Shown here: positions 55,901 through 64,000 of the stretch, piece after piece
Layout of the letters: each line of letters begins with the position of its first letter
Numbering within the stretch: position 1 is the first letter of the stretch
NCBI RefSeq assembly: GCF_000828615.1
Contig: NZ_AP012273.1
Location: 1,612,001 to 1,676,000 of the forward strand
Length of the DNA stretch: 64,000 nucleotides
Direction of reading: 5' to 3'
Origin: Thiolapillus brandeum
GTDB lineage: Bacteria > Pseudomonadota > Gammaproteobacteria > Chromatiales > Chromatiaceae
Notes under the pieces: generated by a model
Databases searched by the model: none
Told to the model about the DNA's origin: nothing
Seen by the model: the letters and a program-made list of their open reading frames with translations, nothing else
Made by a program: the position numbers and the translations under genes

Positions 55901-57865
55901 GTTTTTGCTCGTAACCAGTCGAATTCCCGGGTATCTGTCACGCAGTATTTCTTCCATGATATAGCCCTCTTCCACGCTGACCTTTTTTCCCTGCAGGTCA
56001 GGAAGTCCGGTTAGAAACGGGGCATTTCTGCGTGTAAAGATAACAACAGGAAAGCTCAGATAAGGGCGGGTAAAGTTCAGAAACCTGGCGCGCTCCTCTG
56101 ATTTTACTACTGCAGGCAGAAGGTCTATCTCTCCCGCCTTGACCTGTTTCAGGATGTCTGTCCGTGCCAGTTCCTTTTGCATATCCAGATGAATCCCCAT
56201 CCAGGAAGCCACAAGGGATATATAGTCAGATGCCATGCCCTTGTACTGCCCATTTTCATCCCGATACTCTACTGGTGGCCAGACCGGATCCATGCCCACG
56301 CGAATATTCGGATGGGCGCTCAGCCAGTTTTGATCCTCCAGGGAAAGATAGATACGTTCCAGACTGCTGTCACCTCTCGCCACTGGCAGCCATTTTCCAA
56401 TCAGGCGGCGTTGTTCTTCCGCTGGTATGGCATTCAGCGCTTTTTGCAGAATACCGGCCAGCATGGGATAGCTTTTCGATATTCCCATGCGCAGATTGGT
56501 ATTCCCGCGAAACAATTCCCGTACACGGATCATTCGCATGTCCGGGATGGCATTTTCCTCCAACAACCAGGCCAGGACATCCTGATTGTCCAGGACGGCA
56601 TCCGCCTTGTGCGCATGCACGGCCTGCAGACCTTGCAGGAGGCTGTCTACATCTATCTGAGTGAAGCCGGGAAATCGCCTGCGCAGGTATTCGGAAACGC
56701 TGTATCCCCGTACTATGGCGACACGCTTGTCGGCCAAATCCTCCAGCCTGTGTATGCTGCTGTCACTTCTGTTCACGACGATGGCCGCTGGAGATGTGTA
56801 GTAGGGTTGGGTAAACAGAAATTCCTGTCTCCGGTCTGGCGTGGCCACCATGGTGCAGGCGAAATACAGCTCCCCCTCACGCACTTTCTCCAACACTTCG
56901 GACCATGGGAGATCAGTACGCACATCGAAGCGCACTCCAAGCATCTTTTCGATCTTGTGAAGATACTCCGCCGCCACACCCTGATGGGTTCCGGTGTCAT
57001 CTGTAAAATCAAAAGGAGGCCAGTCGGATTCACCACCCACGGGTATCACAGGGTGCTGTTTCAACCAGTCTTTCTCCTCTTCAGTCAATTCCGGAATACT
57101 CGAAGCCATACCACTCCAGCCTACACCTATCCAGCGTGCGGATATCTGCGCACGTTCATCTGCTGATATCCGGGACAACCCCTGGTCGATCCTGTTGAGC
57201 AGGGCTTGCCTCCCCTTTTTCACCGCCGCCCGGTAAGCATGCTCATACAAAGGAGGCTGTAGTGGGCGCAATGCAGCATGATGACCAGGAAGAGAATATC
57301 GGTACTGGAGATAAATCGGCTGAGTAACAATGGCGTCCACATCCGCATTTTCCATGGCGGCAAACAATTCCTCATATCCGGGATACAACTTGAGCGTCAG
57401 GTCGGGGTAACGGCTGCGCAGATAGGTTTCATGAAAACTCCCGGCAGTAACACCAATGGAATGTCCTTTCAGATCTTCCAGATCATGAACACCGGGCAGA
57501 GAGTCCCGTATATAGGCATAGTAGGTGGCATTGAGCACCGGTTGGGAAAAATCCAGGAAAGCTTCACGCCGGGAGTTACTGAACAGGCCCGCCAAAATAT
57601 CAGCCTGGCCATTTTTTACCAACTGTTGCGCTTCCTTATTGAAGGCACCCACAAAGGTTATTGGTATACCGGTCTTCCCGGACCAACGTCTCCATAAATC
57701 AATGAAAAGTCCGTCCGCGTCTCCTTGTTGGTTTTGAAACTGCAAAGGTGCGCTATCCAGGCGATAAACGACTTTCAGAGAAGCACTCTCCTGGGATTCC
57801 GCCCATGCATTCCCCATATAACAACTGAATAGCAACAGAACCCACAGCTTATGTATACATTCCAA
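52982..57865 (-). CDS. Large BvgS/EvgS-like hybrid histidine kinase with three periplasmic binding domains
   Basis: A membrane sensor kinase with phosphorelay. TTG at 57865 (1627 residues) is preferred because a terminator closes pnp at 57972-58002; TTG at 57892 is also possible. A signal peptide ending GNAWA is followed by three consecutive SBP_bac_3 (venus flytrap) domains (about 30-260, 265-485 and 500-735), a transmembrane helix (LSLMVLLVAFIWIYLI, about 750), a PAS domain, and a HisKA domain with H923 in MSHEIRTPMN. Then come HATPase_c, a receiver that lacks the phosphorylatable aspartate, a second receiver with D1342 (VFMDIQMPDMDG) and an HPt domain with H1484 (VHTIHGVAA). Three tandem sensor domains is more than the usual two of BvgS. 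The ligand is unknown; amino-acid-like molecules are typical. Confidence 0.93.
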   Translation of the reverse strand: MECIHKLWVLLLFSCYMGNAWAESQESASLKVVYRLDSAPLQFQNQQGDADGLFIDLWRRWSGKTGIPITFVGAFNKEAQQLVKNGQADILAGLFSNSRREAFLDFSQPVLNATYYAYIRDSLPGVHDLEDLKGHSIGVTAGSFHETYLRSRYPDLTLKLYPGYEELFAAMENADVDAIVTQPIYLQYRYSLPGHHAALRPLQPPLYEHAYRAAVKKGRQALLNRIDQGLSRISADERAQISARWIGVGWSGMASSIPELTEEEKDWLKQHPVIPVGGESDWPPFDFTDDTGTHQGVAAEYLHKIEKMLGVRFDVRTDLPWSEVLEKVREGELYFACTMVATPDRRQEFLFTQPYYTSPAAIVVNRSDSSIHRLEDLADKRVAIVRGYSVSEYLRRRFPGFTQIDVDSLLQGLQAVHAHKADAVLDNQDVLAWLLEENAIPDMRMIRVRELFRGNTNLRMGISKSYPMLAGILQKALNAIPAEEQRRLIGKWLPVARGDSSLERIYLSLEDQNWLSAHPNIRVGMDPVWPPVEYRDENGQYKGMASDYISLVASWMGIHLDMQKELARTDILKQVKAGEIDLLPAVVKSEERARFLNFTRPYLSFPVVIFTRRNAPFLTGLPDLQGKKVSVEEGYIMEEILRDRYPGIRLVTSKNSLSALKQLTVGSVDAYVGNLATASSLLQQYGLGNIKVAAPTPFNLDLRMGVRKDWPELVTILDKLLDSISDEQRAAIRKKWLQVDYAVKMDYQLLWRVVALSLMVLLVAFIWIYLIRSQKERLQKSEQQLTRILRALPIPVVVAEEDGTLVLANPQVAEEMESEGSRMLGRNMNEFYVDQKQRQNVIQQLIHEGRVDHYPVSLRTDRGNRIEGLMSAIPIELEGRNVHLGMFYNLTDRLRMEKELARAKADAERANAFKSRFLANMSHEIRTPMNAILGLAHLCNRTTLDARQKNYLDQLEGAARTLLNIINDILDLSRIEAGKLELEQSKFALWEVLEQVGTLNGVAATNKGLELLFRVQPGIPEHYLGDSLHLAQVLSNLVQNAVKFTEQGEIVVDIVSTSHTQSTATLVFSVRDSGIGIAEEDLPYLFEAFTQVDQSYRRRFSGTGLGLAISKTLVELMGGNIEVESQPGKGTCFRFFLNLDVIRDAQSEGQGADLLFGKKAFLIDGSSSARMILLEMLEGFGMSVEAFTTPEDVLRHLGRQAQEWPDVMMLGEVELTDDQQDQLKAMMDQGLPLLMLQRVGEEVELSSGVAGYVHKPVIPWLLKMKLLSVLGGKPVEIREGSVREIGAKRFRGEILLVEDNTVNQLVAREILEQFGLFVQVASGGREALNKLRDKRFDLVFMDIQMPDMDGYEVVGKIRSEPGLQDLPIVAMTAHALVGDREKSLQAGMNDHLSKPIEPAELQRVLEKWLPQEEQSSISAIDELDSVTFQLQYVDVQWGLERIGGNQRLFRKLLRQFLDDHEDTVRELEGKLLENDCESARRLVHTIHGVAATIGARKLERAADALEHSLMREDEEGLRFVVEEFCRNFSWVVADLHKYLDGNMPGAVGTRISRGIVSNEAVFKEISELVNAGSPEALARLDRINSASLSEAQASLMAVLQQELKDYEFTRAKKILEELMETTGETNG

Positions 57866-57971
57866 ACCCTGGCGCCTTATAACTCCCTGCAATGAGTGTT
57901 GTTCAGAAATCCTGCTTCCCCCCCAATCCTGTTTCTTACAGGAGTGTAGCTGATATACAGGTTTTTCTGCC

Positions 57972-58002
57972 AAAAAAAAAACGGGGCCGAAGCCCCGTTT
58001 TT
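57972..58002 (-). terminator. Intrinsic terminator after pnp
   Basis: AAAAACGGGGC, loop CGAA, GCCCCGTTTTT: a perfect 11-bp stem, with a long A run on the left giving a T tract on the minus strand. It lies 27 bp after the pnp stop and separates pnp from the kinase gene. Confidence 0.93.
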
Positions 58003-58028
58003 CATATGCCGTTTGAACAGAAAGACGG

Positions 58029-60122
58029 TTACTCGCCTTCACCTACGGCTTTCATGCTCAGACGGATACGACCCTGTTTGTCCACTTCCAGAACCTTGAC
58101 CTTGACGATATCGCCCTCGGAAAGTTTGTCACTGACCTTCTCGACACGATCTTCGCTGATCTGGGAAATATGCACCAGGCCATCTTTGCCCGGCAGGATA
58201 GTGACGAAGGCACCAAAATCCATGAGCTTGGCCACTTTGCCTTCATAGACGGTACCAACTTCCACATCAGCTGTGATCAATTCCACACGCTTGCGGGCCT
58301 TTTCACCAGCCGCCTTGTCCACGGAAAAGATTTTTACCAGGCCGCTGTCATCAAGATCGACTGTCGCACCGGTTTCTTCGGTAATCGAACGGATGGTAGC
58401 CCCACCCTTGCCGATGACATCACGAATCTTGTCCGGATGAATGCGGAAGGAAATGATGCGTGGTGCATGCTCAGACATTTCCTGGCGCGGGGCATTGATG
58501 GCTCGGTTCATCTCTTCCAGGATATACATGCGGCCATCTTTTGCCTGGGTCAGGGCAATATCCATGATTTCACGGGTGATGCCCTGGATCTTGATGTCCA
58601 TCTGCAAAGCATTGACACCATTCTCGGTACCGGCAACCTTGAAGTCCATGTCGCCCAGATGATCCTCGTCACCAAGAATATCCGTAAGCACGGCAAAATC
58701 ATCGCCTTCCTTGATCAAGCCCATGGCCACACCGGCAACAGGAGCCTTGACCGGCACGCCGGCATCCATCAGGGAGAGACTGGTGCCGCACACTGAAGCC
58801 ATTGAAGAGGAGCCGTTGGATTCCGTAATCTCGGATACCACGCGTATGGAATAAGGAAAATCTTCCATACTGGGCATTACCGCCAGCACGCCGCGCTTGG
58901 CCAGACGGCCATGACCGATTTCACGCCGCTTGGGACTGCCCACACGACCGGTCTCGCCGACACAGAAAGGAGGGAAATTGTAATGCAGCATGAACGGCTC
59001 ACGGTAAGAGCGATCAAGGGCATCGACGATTTGCGCATCCCGCTCGGTGCCCAGAGTGGTAATGACCAGTGCCTGGGTTTCGCCACGGGTGAACAGGGCG
59101 GAGCCATGGGTTCGCGGCAAAACGCCGGTTTTGATACTGATGTTCCGCACGGTCCTGGTATCCCTGCCATCGATACGCGGTTCACCGGCCAGAATACGGC
59201 TACGCACGGTTTTCTTTTTCAGTTTGTTCAGAGCAGCGGAAACCTGATCCTCGGACCATTGGGGATCGTCACCCGAGCACAGGGCTTCGATTGTGGCCGC
59301 TTTGACCTCATCCAACCTGGCATAGCGATCCATCTTGTCCACGATACTGTAAGCTTCGCCAATACCCGCTCCGGCAATCTCAGCCACTTTTTCCGCCAGG
59401 TCGCTATCCTCTTCCGGAACACTGAATTCGATGGTGGGCTTGCCCACTTCCTCAGCCAGTTCCTTGATGGCTTCGATAGCCACCTGCATCTGCTCGTGAC
59501 CGAACAACACAGCGCCCAGCATGACCTCCTCAGAAAGCTCACGCGCTTCTGATTCCACCATCAGCACCGCACTGTCAGTGCCTGCAACCACGAGATCCAG
59601 ATCCGTCACTTCGCTCAATCCGGTGCCGGGAGGATTGAGCAGATACTGCCCATCCTTGTAGCCAACCCGTGCCGCGCCGATAGGCCCCTGGAAGGGCAGG
59701 CCGGAGATAGCCAAGGCTGCGGAGGTTCCGATGAGGGAAGGAATCTCCGGGTCCACATAAGGATTCAGAGACATAACCGTGCAGATTATCTGGGTCTCAT
59801 TGGTATAACCCTTGGGAAACAAGGGGCGAACCGGACGATCGATAAGCCGCGCCACCAGAATCTCTTTCTCGGATGGCCGCCCTTCACGGCGGAAGAAACC
59901 GCCGGGAATTTTGCCTGCGGCATAGGTCTTCTCCTGGTAATCGACAGTCAGAGGAAAGAAATCGCGGCCTTCCATTGCATGCTTGGAACCCACCACGGTG
60001 CACAACACCACGGTATCATCCATATTTACAATTACCGCACCGTCTGCCTGACGGGCGACTTCCCCGGTTTCCAGCGTCACTTTGTGATCGCCGAACTGGA
60101 ACTCTTTTTTGATTGCAGTCAC
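58029..60122 (-). CDS. pnp: Polyribonucleotide nucleotidyltransferase (PNPase)
   Basis: Phosphorolytic 3'-5' exoribonuclease of the degradosome. The 697-residue product has two RNase PH domains (about 10-225 and 310-545) with [20 protein letters not shown], a KH domain ([20 protein letters not shown], about 563-582) and a C-terminal S1 domain (about 620-690). The start is GTG at 60122 with AAGGAAACC upstream. It follows rpsO by 22 bp. Confidence 0.98.
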   Translation of the reverse strand: MTAIKKEFQFGDHKVTLETGEVARQADGAVIVNMDDTVVLCTVVGSKHAMEGRDFFPLTVDYQEKTYAAGKIPGGFFRREGRPSEKEILVARLIDRPVRPLFPKGYTNETQIICTVMSLNPYVDPEIPSLIGTSAALAISGLPFQGPIGAARVGYKDGQYLLNPPGTGLSEVTDLDLVVAGTDSAVLMVESEARELSEEVMLGAVLFGHEQMQVAIEAIKELAEEVGKPTIEFSVPEEDSDLAEKVAEIAGAGIGEAYSIVDKMDRYARLDEVKAATIEALCSGDDPQWSEDQVSAALNKLKKKTVRSRILAGEPRIDGRDTRTVRNISIKTGVLPRTHGSALFTRGETQALVITTLGTERDAQIVDALDRSYREPFMLHYNFPPFCVGETGRVGSPKRREIGHGRLAKRGVLAVMPSMEDFPYSIRVVSEITESNGSSSMASVCGTSLSLMDAGVPVKAPVAGVAMGLIKEGDDFAVLTDILGDEDHLGDMDFKVAGTENGVNALQMDIKIQGITREIMDIALTQAKDGRMYILEEMNRAINAPRQEMSEHAPRIISFRIHPDKIRDVIGKGGATIRSITEETGATVDLDDSGLVKIFSVDKAAGEKARKRVELITADVEVGTVYEGKVAKLMDFGAFVTILPGKDGLVHISQISEDRVEKVSDKLSEGDIVKVKVLEVDKQGRIRLSMKAVGEGE

Positions 60123-60144
60123 TTAAGGTTTCCTTCGCTTGAGA

Positions 60145-60414
60145 TTAACGACGCAGACCAAGACGCTTGATCAGTTCACGATAGCGCTCCACGTCCTTGC
60201 CTTTGAGATAGTCGAGAAGTTTACGGCGGGAGTTGACCATACGGATCAAACCCTGGCGGGAATGATGATCCTTGTTATGCTCCTTGAAATGGGGCGTCAG
60301 GTCATTGATGCGCCAGGTCAGCAGAGCAACCTGCACCTCGGTAGAGCCGGTATCACTGGGGCTCTTGCCATATTCTTCCACGATTTGTTTCTTGATCTCT
60401 GCACTCATTGCCAT
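60145..60414 (-). CDS. rpsO: 30S ribosomal protein S15
   Basis: Primary rRNA-binding protein of the small subunit. From ATG at 60414, with AGGAG 9 bp upstream, the product is 89 residues. The S15 signature ([20 protein letters not shown], then [20 protein letters not shown]) is complete. The frame continues upstream to 60525, but that part is the leader, in which S15 autoregulation normally acts. Confidence 0.98.
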   Translation of the reverse strand: MAMSAEIKKQIVEEYGKSPSDTGSTEVQVALLTWRINDLTPHFKEHNKDHHSRQGLIRMVNSRRKLLDYLKGKDVERYRELIKRLGLRR

Positions 60415-60493
60415 GATATTTTCTCCTACTGGAATTATTCGCCTGCAACATGCAACGTTCCGTCCGACAATGAGTTCAGGCGGAACTGGCGAT

Positions 60494-60522
60494 ACAAAAA
60501 AGCCGAAAACCCTGTTTTCAGC
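60494..60522 (-). terminator. Intrinsic terminator between truB and rpsO
   Basis: On the minus strand GCTGAAAAC, loop AGG, GTTTTCGGC, followed by TTTTTTG. It separates the infB-rbfA-truB unit from rpsO-pnp, implying a promoter for rpsO in the 80 bp that follow. Confidence 0.8.
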
Positions 60523-60546
60523 CATAAAAAAACAATTATCCTACAT

Positions 60547-61467
60547 TCAGCCGAGATTCGCCAACATTCGGCGGGGCGCCACCAGGCCATCCTCGTCAAT
60601 TTCCCCGGCACCGATGAATTCTTCATCCACACCATAGATACGCACCCAACCTTCAGTGGGCGCCTTGGGCACCTGCACAGCCTGGCCCTGCTTGATGTAG
60701 AAGCTGCTGTCGGCCCCCAGGTGTACGGCAGGCCAGTGCGCCAGACCTGCTTCTATGGGCAACAGCAGGTTATCCAGTCCCTGCATGCCCTCATCTTCCA
60801 GGGCTTGCTGCAACTGTTCCATGCTCACCATGCCTTCCTCATCAAAAGGACCCACCTGGGTACGGCGCAACATGCTTACATGAGCCCCTACGCCCAATGC
60901 TTTGCCGATGTCCTCAGCCAGGGTACGCACATAGGTACCTTTGGAGCAATGCACTTCCAAATCAAATTCAGGGCCATCGAAATGAATCAGGCGCAGTTCG
61001 AAAATGGTAATTCGGCGCGCCTCACGTTCCACTTCCAATCCCTGACGGGCCAGTTGATAAAGACGCTGCCCCTTGTGTTTCAGCGCTGAATACATGGGTG
61101 GCAGTTGTTCGATCTCACCGGTGAACTGCGGTAGCACCGCCAGCACATCAGCTTCATTGATATGGTCGGCAGCACAGCGCCCGGTGATCTCGCCTTCGGC
61201 ATCCGCGGTGGTAGTGGTCTCGCCCAGTTTCACCCGCACATGATAGCGCTTGTCCGCATCCAGGAGAAAAGCGGAAATCTTGGTGGCATTGCCAAAGCAC
61301 AATGGCAACAGCCCGGTGGCCAGAGGATCCAGACTGCCTGTATGTCCCGCCTTCTGAGCCTTGTACAGATGTTTCACTTCCTGCAGCGCCGCATTGGAGG
61401 TCAGGCCCAGAGGCTTGTCCAGCAACAGGATACCCGAGATATTGCGCCCGCGACGGCGTCTACCCAT
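60547..61467 (-). CDS. truB: tRNA pseudouridine-55 synthase TruB
   Basis: Makes the universal pseudouridine 55 in the T loop of tRNA. From ATG at 61467 the product is 306 residues: GILLLDKPLGLTSNAALQ, the catalytic aspartate in AGHTGSLDPLATGLLPL (about residue 47), and CSKGTYVRTLAEDIG. A C-terminal PUA-like region includes the GWVRIYGVDEEFIGAG segment. It overlaps rbfA by 8 bp. Confidence 0.97.
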   Translation of the reverse strand: MGRRRRGRNISGILLLDKPLGLTSNAALQEVKHLYKAQKAGHTGSLDPLATGLLPLCFGNATKISAFLLDADKRYHVRVKLGETTTTADAEGEITGRCAADHINEADVLAVLPQFTGEIEQLPPMYSALKHKGQRLYQLARQGLEVEREARRITIFELRLIHFDGPEFDLEVHCSKGTYVRTLAEDIGKALGVGAHVSMLRRTQVGPFDEEGMVSMEQLQQALEDEGMQGLDNLLLPIEAGLAHWPAVHLGADSSFYIKQGQAVQVPKAPTEGWVRIYGVDEEFIGAGEIDEDGLVAPRRMLANLG

Positions 61468-61825
61468 CGTCTTCACCACTATCACTGGCAACAGCTTTCT
61501 GGATGAGAGCCTCCAGCCGCTGACCTTCTTCGATGGAACTGTCGTAAACGAATTTGAGTTCCGGAACAGTACGCAGTTTCATTGCCTGCCCCAGTCGGCG
61601 GCGCAGAAAGCCTGCCGCTTTGCCCAACAGCTGCGTGAAAAACCCGGCTTCCGATTTGTCCAGAATGGTGAAGTACACTTTTGCATGAGACAGATCACGG
61701 GTCACACGCACCTCCTGCACCGTCACTTCTGACAGGCGTGGATCCTTGACGGCATCCCGCAGCAGCAGGGCAAGTTCCCGCTGCATCTGAGAGCCAATGC
61801 GGTCGGCACGGCTGAATTCCTTCAT
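61460..61825 (-). CDS. rbfA: Ribosome-binding factor A
   Basis: A KH-fold 30S assembly factor needed for 17S rRNA processing and cold adaptation. The 121-residue product has the RADRIGSQMQRELALLLRDA N-terminus, DPRLSEVTVQEVRVTRDLSH, AKVYFTIL, and the C-terminal MKLRTVPELKFVYDSSIEEG. It overlaps the infB stop by one base. Confidence 0.97.
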   Translation of the reverse strand: MKEFSRADRIGSQMQRELALLLRDAVKDPRLSEVTVQEVRVTRDLSHAKVYFTILDKSEAGFFTQLLGKAAGFLRRRLGQAMKLRTVPELKFVYDSSIEEGQRLEALIQKAVASDSGEDDG

Positions 61826-64000
61826 TACAGCTCTCGTTGCACCTCGGTACGGGAGAAGACTTCGATCTGGTCGCCAGGCTTCACGTCATTATAGTTCTTC
61901 ACGCCAATACCGCATTCGGTGCCCGCCTTCACTTCGTTGACATCATCCTTGTGACGGCGCAGGGACTCCAGTTCACCCTCGTAGATGACCACATTGTCAC
62001 GCAATACACGGATGGGACTATGGCGCTTGACCACTCCTTCCACAACCATGCACCCGGCAATGGCGCCCAACTTGGAAGAACGGAATACGTCGCGAACTTC
62101 CGCCAGGCCGATGATCTCCTCACGAATTTCCGGCGACAACAGACCGGAAACCGCCTGTTTCACATCATCGATGACTTCATAGATGATGCTGTAGTAACGC
62201 AGATCGAGATCGCTTTCCTCGATGACCTTGCGCGCAGCGGCATCGGCCCGCACATTGAAACCGATGATGGCTGCACCGGAAGTCAGGGCCAGGTTGGCGT
62301 CCGACTCATTGATGCCACCCACGCCTGAGGCCACAATCTTCACCCGTGCCTCATCCGTGTGTATCTTCTGCAAGGATTCTTTCAGGGCTTCCACGGAACC
62401 CTGTACATCAGCCTTGATAATCAGGTTGACATAGGCCACATCACCTTCGCCCATACGCGTGAACATCTCGTTGAGCTTGGCGGCCTTCTGTTCCGCCAGG
62501 CGGGAATCGCGCTGCTGTTCGCGACGATTTTCCGCCACCTCACGAGCCTTCTTCTCATCCTTCAGAGCCACCAGGCCGTCACCCGCCTGAGGAGTACCGG
62601 ACAGACCCAAAACCTCCACAGGCGTTGAAGGGCCGGCTTCGGTCACGGGTTTGCCATTCTCATCGAACATGGCGCGCACCCGGCCGAACTCCACACCAGC
62701 CACTACGGCATCTCCCTTGTGCAGGGTGCCGGATTGCACCAGCACCGTAGCGACCGGGCCACGGCCCTTGTCCAGACTGGATTCAACGATGGTTCCCTGA
62801 GCCAGGCCTTCTACAGGTGCTTTGAATTCATGCATTTCAGCCTGCAGCAAAATACCATCCAACAATGCATCCACGCCCTCGCCGGTCTTGGCAGAGACCT
62901 GGATGAACTGGGTATCACCACCCCAGTCTTCAGGCACCACTTCCTCGGCCACCAATTCCTGCATGACGCGATCCGGCTGGGCTTCAGGCTTGTCGATTTT
63001 GTTCACGGCCACGATCAGTGGAACCCCGGCAGCCTTGGCATGCTGCACGGCTTCCTTGGTCTGAGGCATGACGCCATCATCCGCTGCTACCACCAGAATG
63101 ATGATATCCGTGGCTTTGGCACCCCGGGCACGCATGGCGGAAAAGGCCGCGTGCCCTGGCGTATCCAGAAAAGTAATGGTGCCATGATCGGTTTCCACCC
63201 GGTAGGCGCCAATGTGCTGGGTAATACCACCAGCCTCGCCATCAGCCACCCGGGACTTGCGGATGTAGTCCAGCAGGGAGGTCTTGCCGTGATCCACATG
63301 ACCCATGATCGTGACTACGGGCGCACGCGGCAGCAATTCACCCTGAGGTTCTTCAGAGATCTCCGCGAGCAATTTGTCTTCCACGTCTTCTTTCTTCTGG
63401 AATACGACCTTGTGCCCCATTTCCTCAACAACCAGGGCTGCAGTATCCTGATCCAGCACCTGGTTGATGGTGACCATCATGCCCATCTTCATGAGTTCTT
63501 TGATCACCTCGGCGGCCTTGACCGACATCTGCTGGGCCAGTTCTCCCACGCTGATGTTGTCAGGGACTTTCACTTCGCGCACGACCGGGGCTGTTGGTTT
63601 CTGGAAACCGTGATCCATATCCGCCTGGGCGGCATCACGGCCACGGCTCTTGCGCGACGGCTTGCGGCGGCCACTCTTGCCGGCTGCCACATGAAGCTCC
63701 TTGCGTCCGCGACCGGGTTTTCCGGCACCGGCACGACGCTGGGCCTTTTCCTTGCGCTCCCGGGCTTCCTGCTGGCTTTTACGCTGCTCCTGGGCACGGC
63801 GAGCCATCTCCAGGTCTTTTTCCTTTTGTTTCTTTTCAGCCTCCACCCGGGTCCGCTCTTCCTCTTCCGCACGGGTGCGCGCTTCCTCGGCACGCTGCTT
63901 CTCTTCCTTTTCTGCTTGCAGCAGGGCTTCCTGGGCCTTGCGGCGGGCGCGTTCCTGCTCTTCTGCCTGACGGCGCTGCTGTTCCTGCTCTGCCAAAGCC
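61825..64000 (-). CDS. infB: Translation initiation factor IF-2, N-terminally cut by the window edge
   Basis: The GTPase that brings fMet-tRNA to the 30S subunit. The visible part is about 724 residues: a highly charged A/E/R/Q-rich linker (first about 100 residues), the IF2 N-terminal domain II-type segment ([20 protein letters not shown]), and the G domain. The G motifs are [32 protein letters not shown] and SAKTGEG. Domains II, III and the C-terminal fMet-binding domain end with [11 protein letters not shown]. The gene continues beyond base 64000, so the start is not visible. First visible gene of the infB-rbfA-truB unit. Confidence 0.98.
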   Translation of the reverse strand, partial: ALAEQEQQRRQAEEQERARRKAQEALLQAEKEEKQRAEEARTRAEEEERTRVEAEKKQKEKDLEMARRAQEQRKSQQEARERKEKAQRRAGAGKPGRGRKELHVAAGKSGRRKPSRKSRGRDAAQADMDHGFQKPTAPVVREVKVPDNISVGELAQQMSVKAAEVIKELMKMGMMVTINQVLDQDTAALVVEEMGHKVVFQKKEDVEDKLLAEISEEPQGELLPRAPVVTIMGHVDHGKTSLLDYIRKSRVADGEAGGITQHIGAYRVETDHGTITFLDTPGHAAFSAMRARGAKATDIIILVVAADDGVMPQTKEAVQHAKAAGVPLIVAVNKIDKPEAQPDRVMQELVAEEVVPEDWGGDTQFIQVSAKTGEGVDALLDGILLQAEMHEFKAPVEGLAQGTIVESSLDKGRGPVATVLVQSGTLHKGDAVVAGVEFGRVRAMFDENGKPVTEAGPSTPVEVLGLSGTPQAGDGLVALKDEKKAREVAENRREQQRDSRLAEQKAAKLNEMFTRMGEGDVAYVNLIIKADVQGSVEALKESLQKIHTDEARVKIVASGVGGINESDANLALTSGAAIIGFNVRADAAARKVIEESDLDLRYYSIIYEVIDDVKQAVSGLLSPEIREEIIGLAEVRDVFRSSKLGAIAGCMVVEGVVKRHSPIRVLRDNVVIYEGELESLRRHKDDVNEVKAGTECGIGVKNYNDVKPGDQIEVFSRTEVQREL

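Overview
The window looks like a chromosomal segment of a gammaproteobacterium, most likely a sulfur-oxidising, Chromatiales-like lineage. This is inferred from gene content: gammaproteobacterial neighbourhoods (infB-rbfA-truB-rpsO-pnp, lptG/lptF facing pepA-holC, lapA-lapB-pyrF, orn/rsgA), an hrcA gene that enterobacteria lack, a transhydrogenase with a split alpha subunit, and a monomeric ATP sulfurylase of the type used in reverse by sulfur oxidisers. Most of the sequence is conserved housekeeping DNA; the accessory interest lies at 5-10 kb, 14-28 kb and 38-48 kb.

Layout. 0-5 kb: uvrB, a class I aminotransferase and purB. 5-10 kb: a secreted-protein gene split by an IS256-family element with a clean 9-bp duplication, then alkaline phosphatase, an internally deleted ArfB-like gene and an MscS channel. 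10-15 kb: tRNA-Ser(TGA), roxA, a GNAT acetyltransferase, nudF, sat and two very small membrane proteins. 15.5-27.6 kb: a complete type I-E CRISPR-Cas locus on the minus strand (cas3, cse1, cse2, cas7e, cas5e, cas6e, [higB-higA], cas1e, cas2e, leader, array of 38 repeats and 37 spacers). 27.6-37 kb: pyrF, lapB, lapA, dapB, dnaJ, dnaK, grpE, hrcA, then nadK. 36.7-43 kb: recN, fur, bamE, orn, an M48 protease, a small cytochrome c and rsgA, with mobile or REP-like repeats between convergent genes. 43.5-52 kb: an FNR-box-preceded hemerythrin-like gene, pntAA/AB/B, lptG/F, pepA, holC. 52-58 kb: an HD-GYP response regulator and a very large BvgS/EvgS-like hybrid kinase. 58-64 kb: pnp, rpsO, truB, rbfA and a partial infB.

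The CRISPR locus holds the most unusual features. First, the cas3-cse1 intergenic region carries two divergent sigma70-like promoters whose -35 boxes share the palindrome TTGACAGTCAA. One points to cse1. The other would make an RNA antisense to the cas genes that consists of two degenerate CRISPR repeats, both keeping the Cas6e-type hairpin, around a short spacer that partly matches the cse1 leader. This resembles the CreR/CreA class of CRISPR-like regulatory RNAs. Second, a HigBA-type toxin-antitoxin pair sits inside the cas operon between cas6e and cas1. Third, a 160-bp MITE-like element made of five successive hairpins has inserted into higB with a 5-bp duplication, and the 165-bp gain keeps the toxin reading frame open. 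Two related copies of the element lie between convergent genes near 38.5 and 39.9 kb.

All calls come from reading the sequence and from knowledge of protein families. No database search, folding program or expression data were available.
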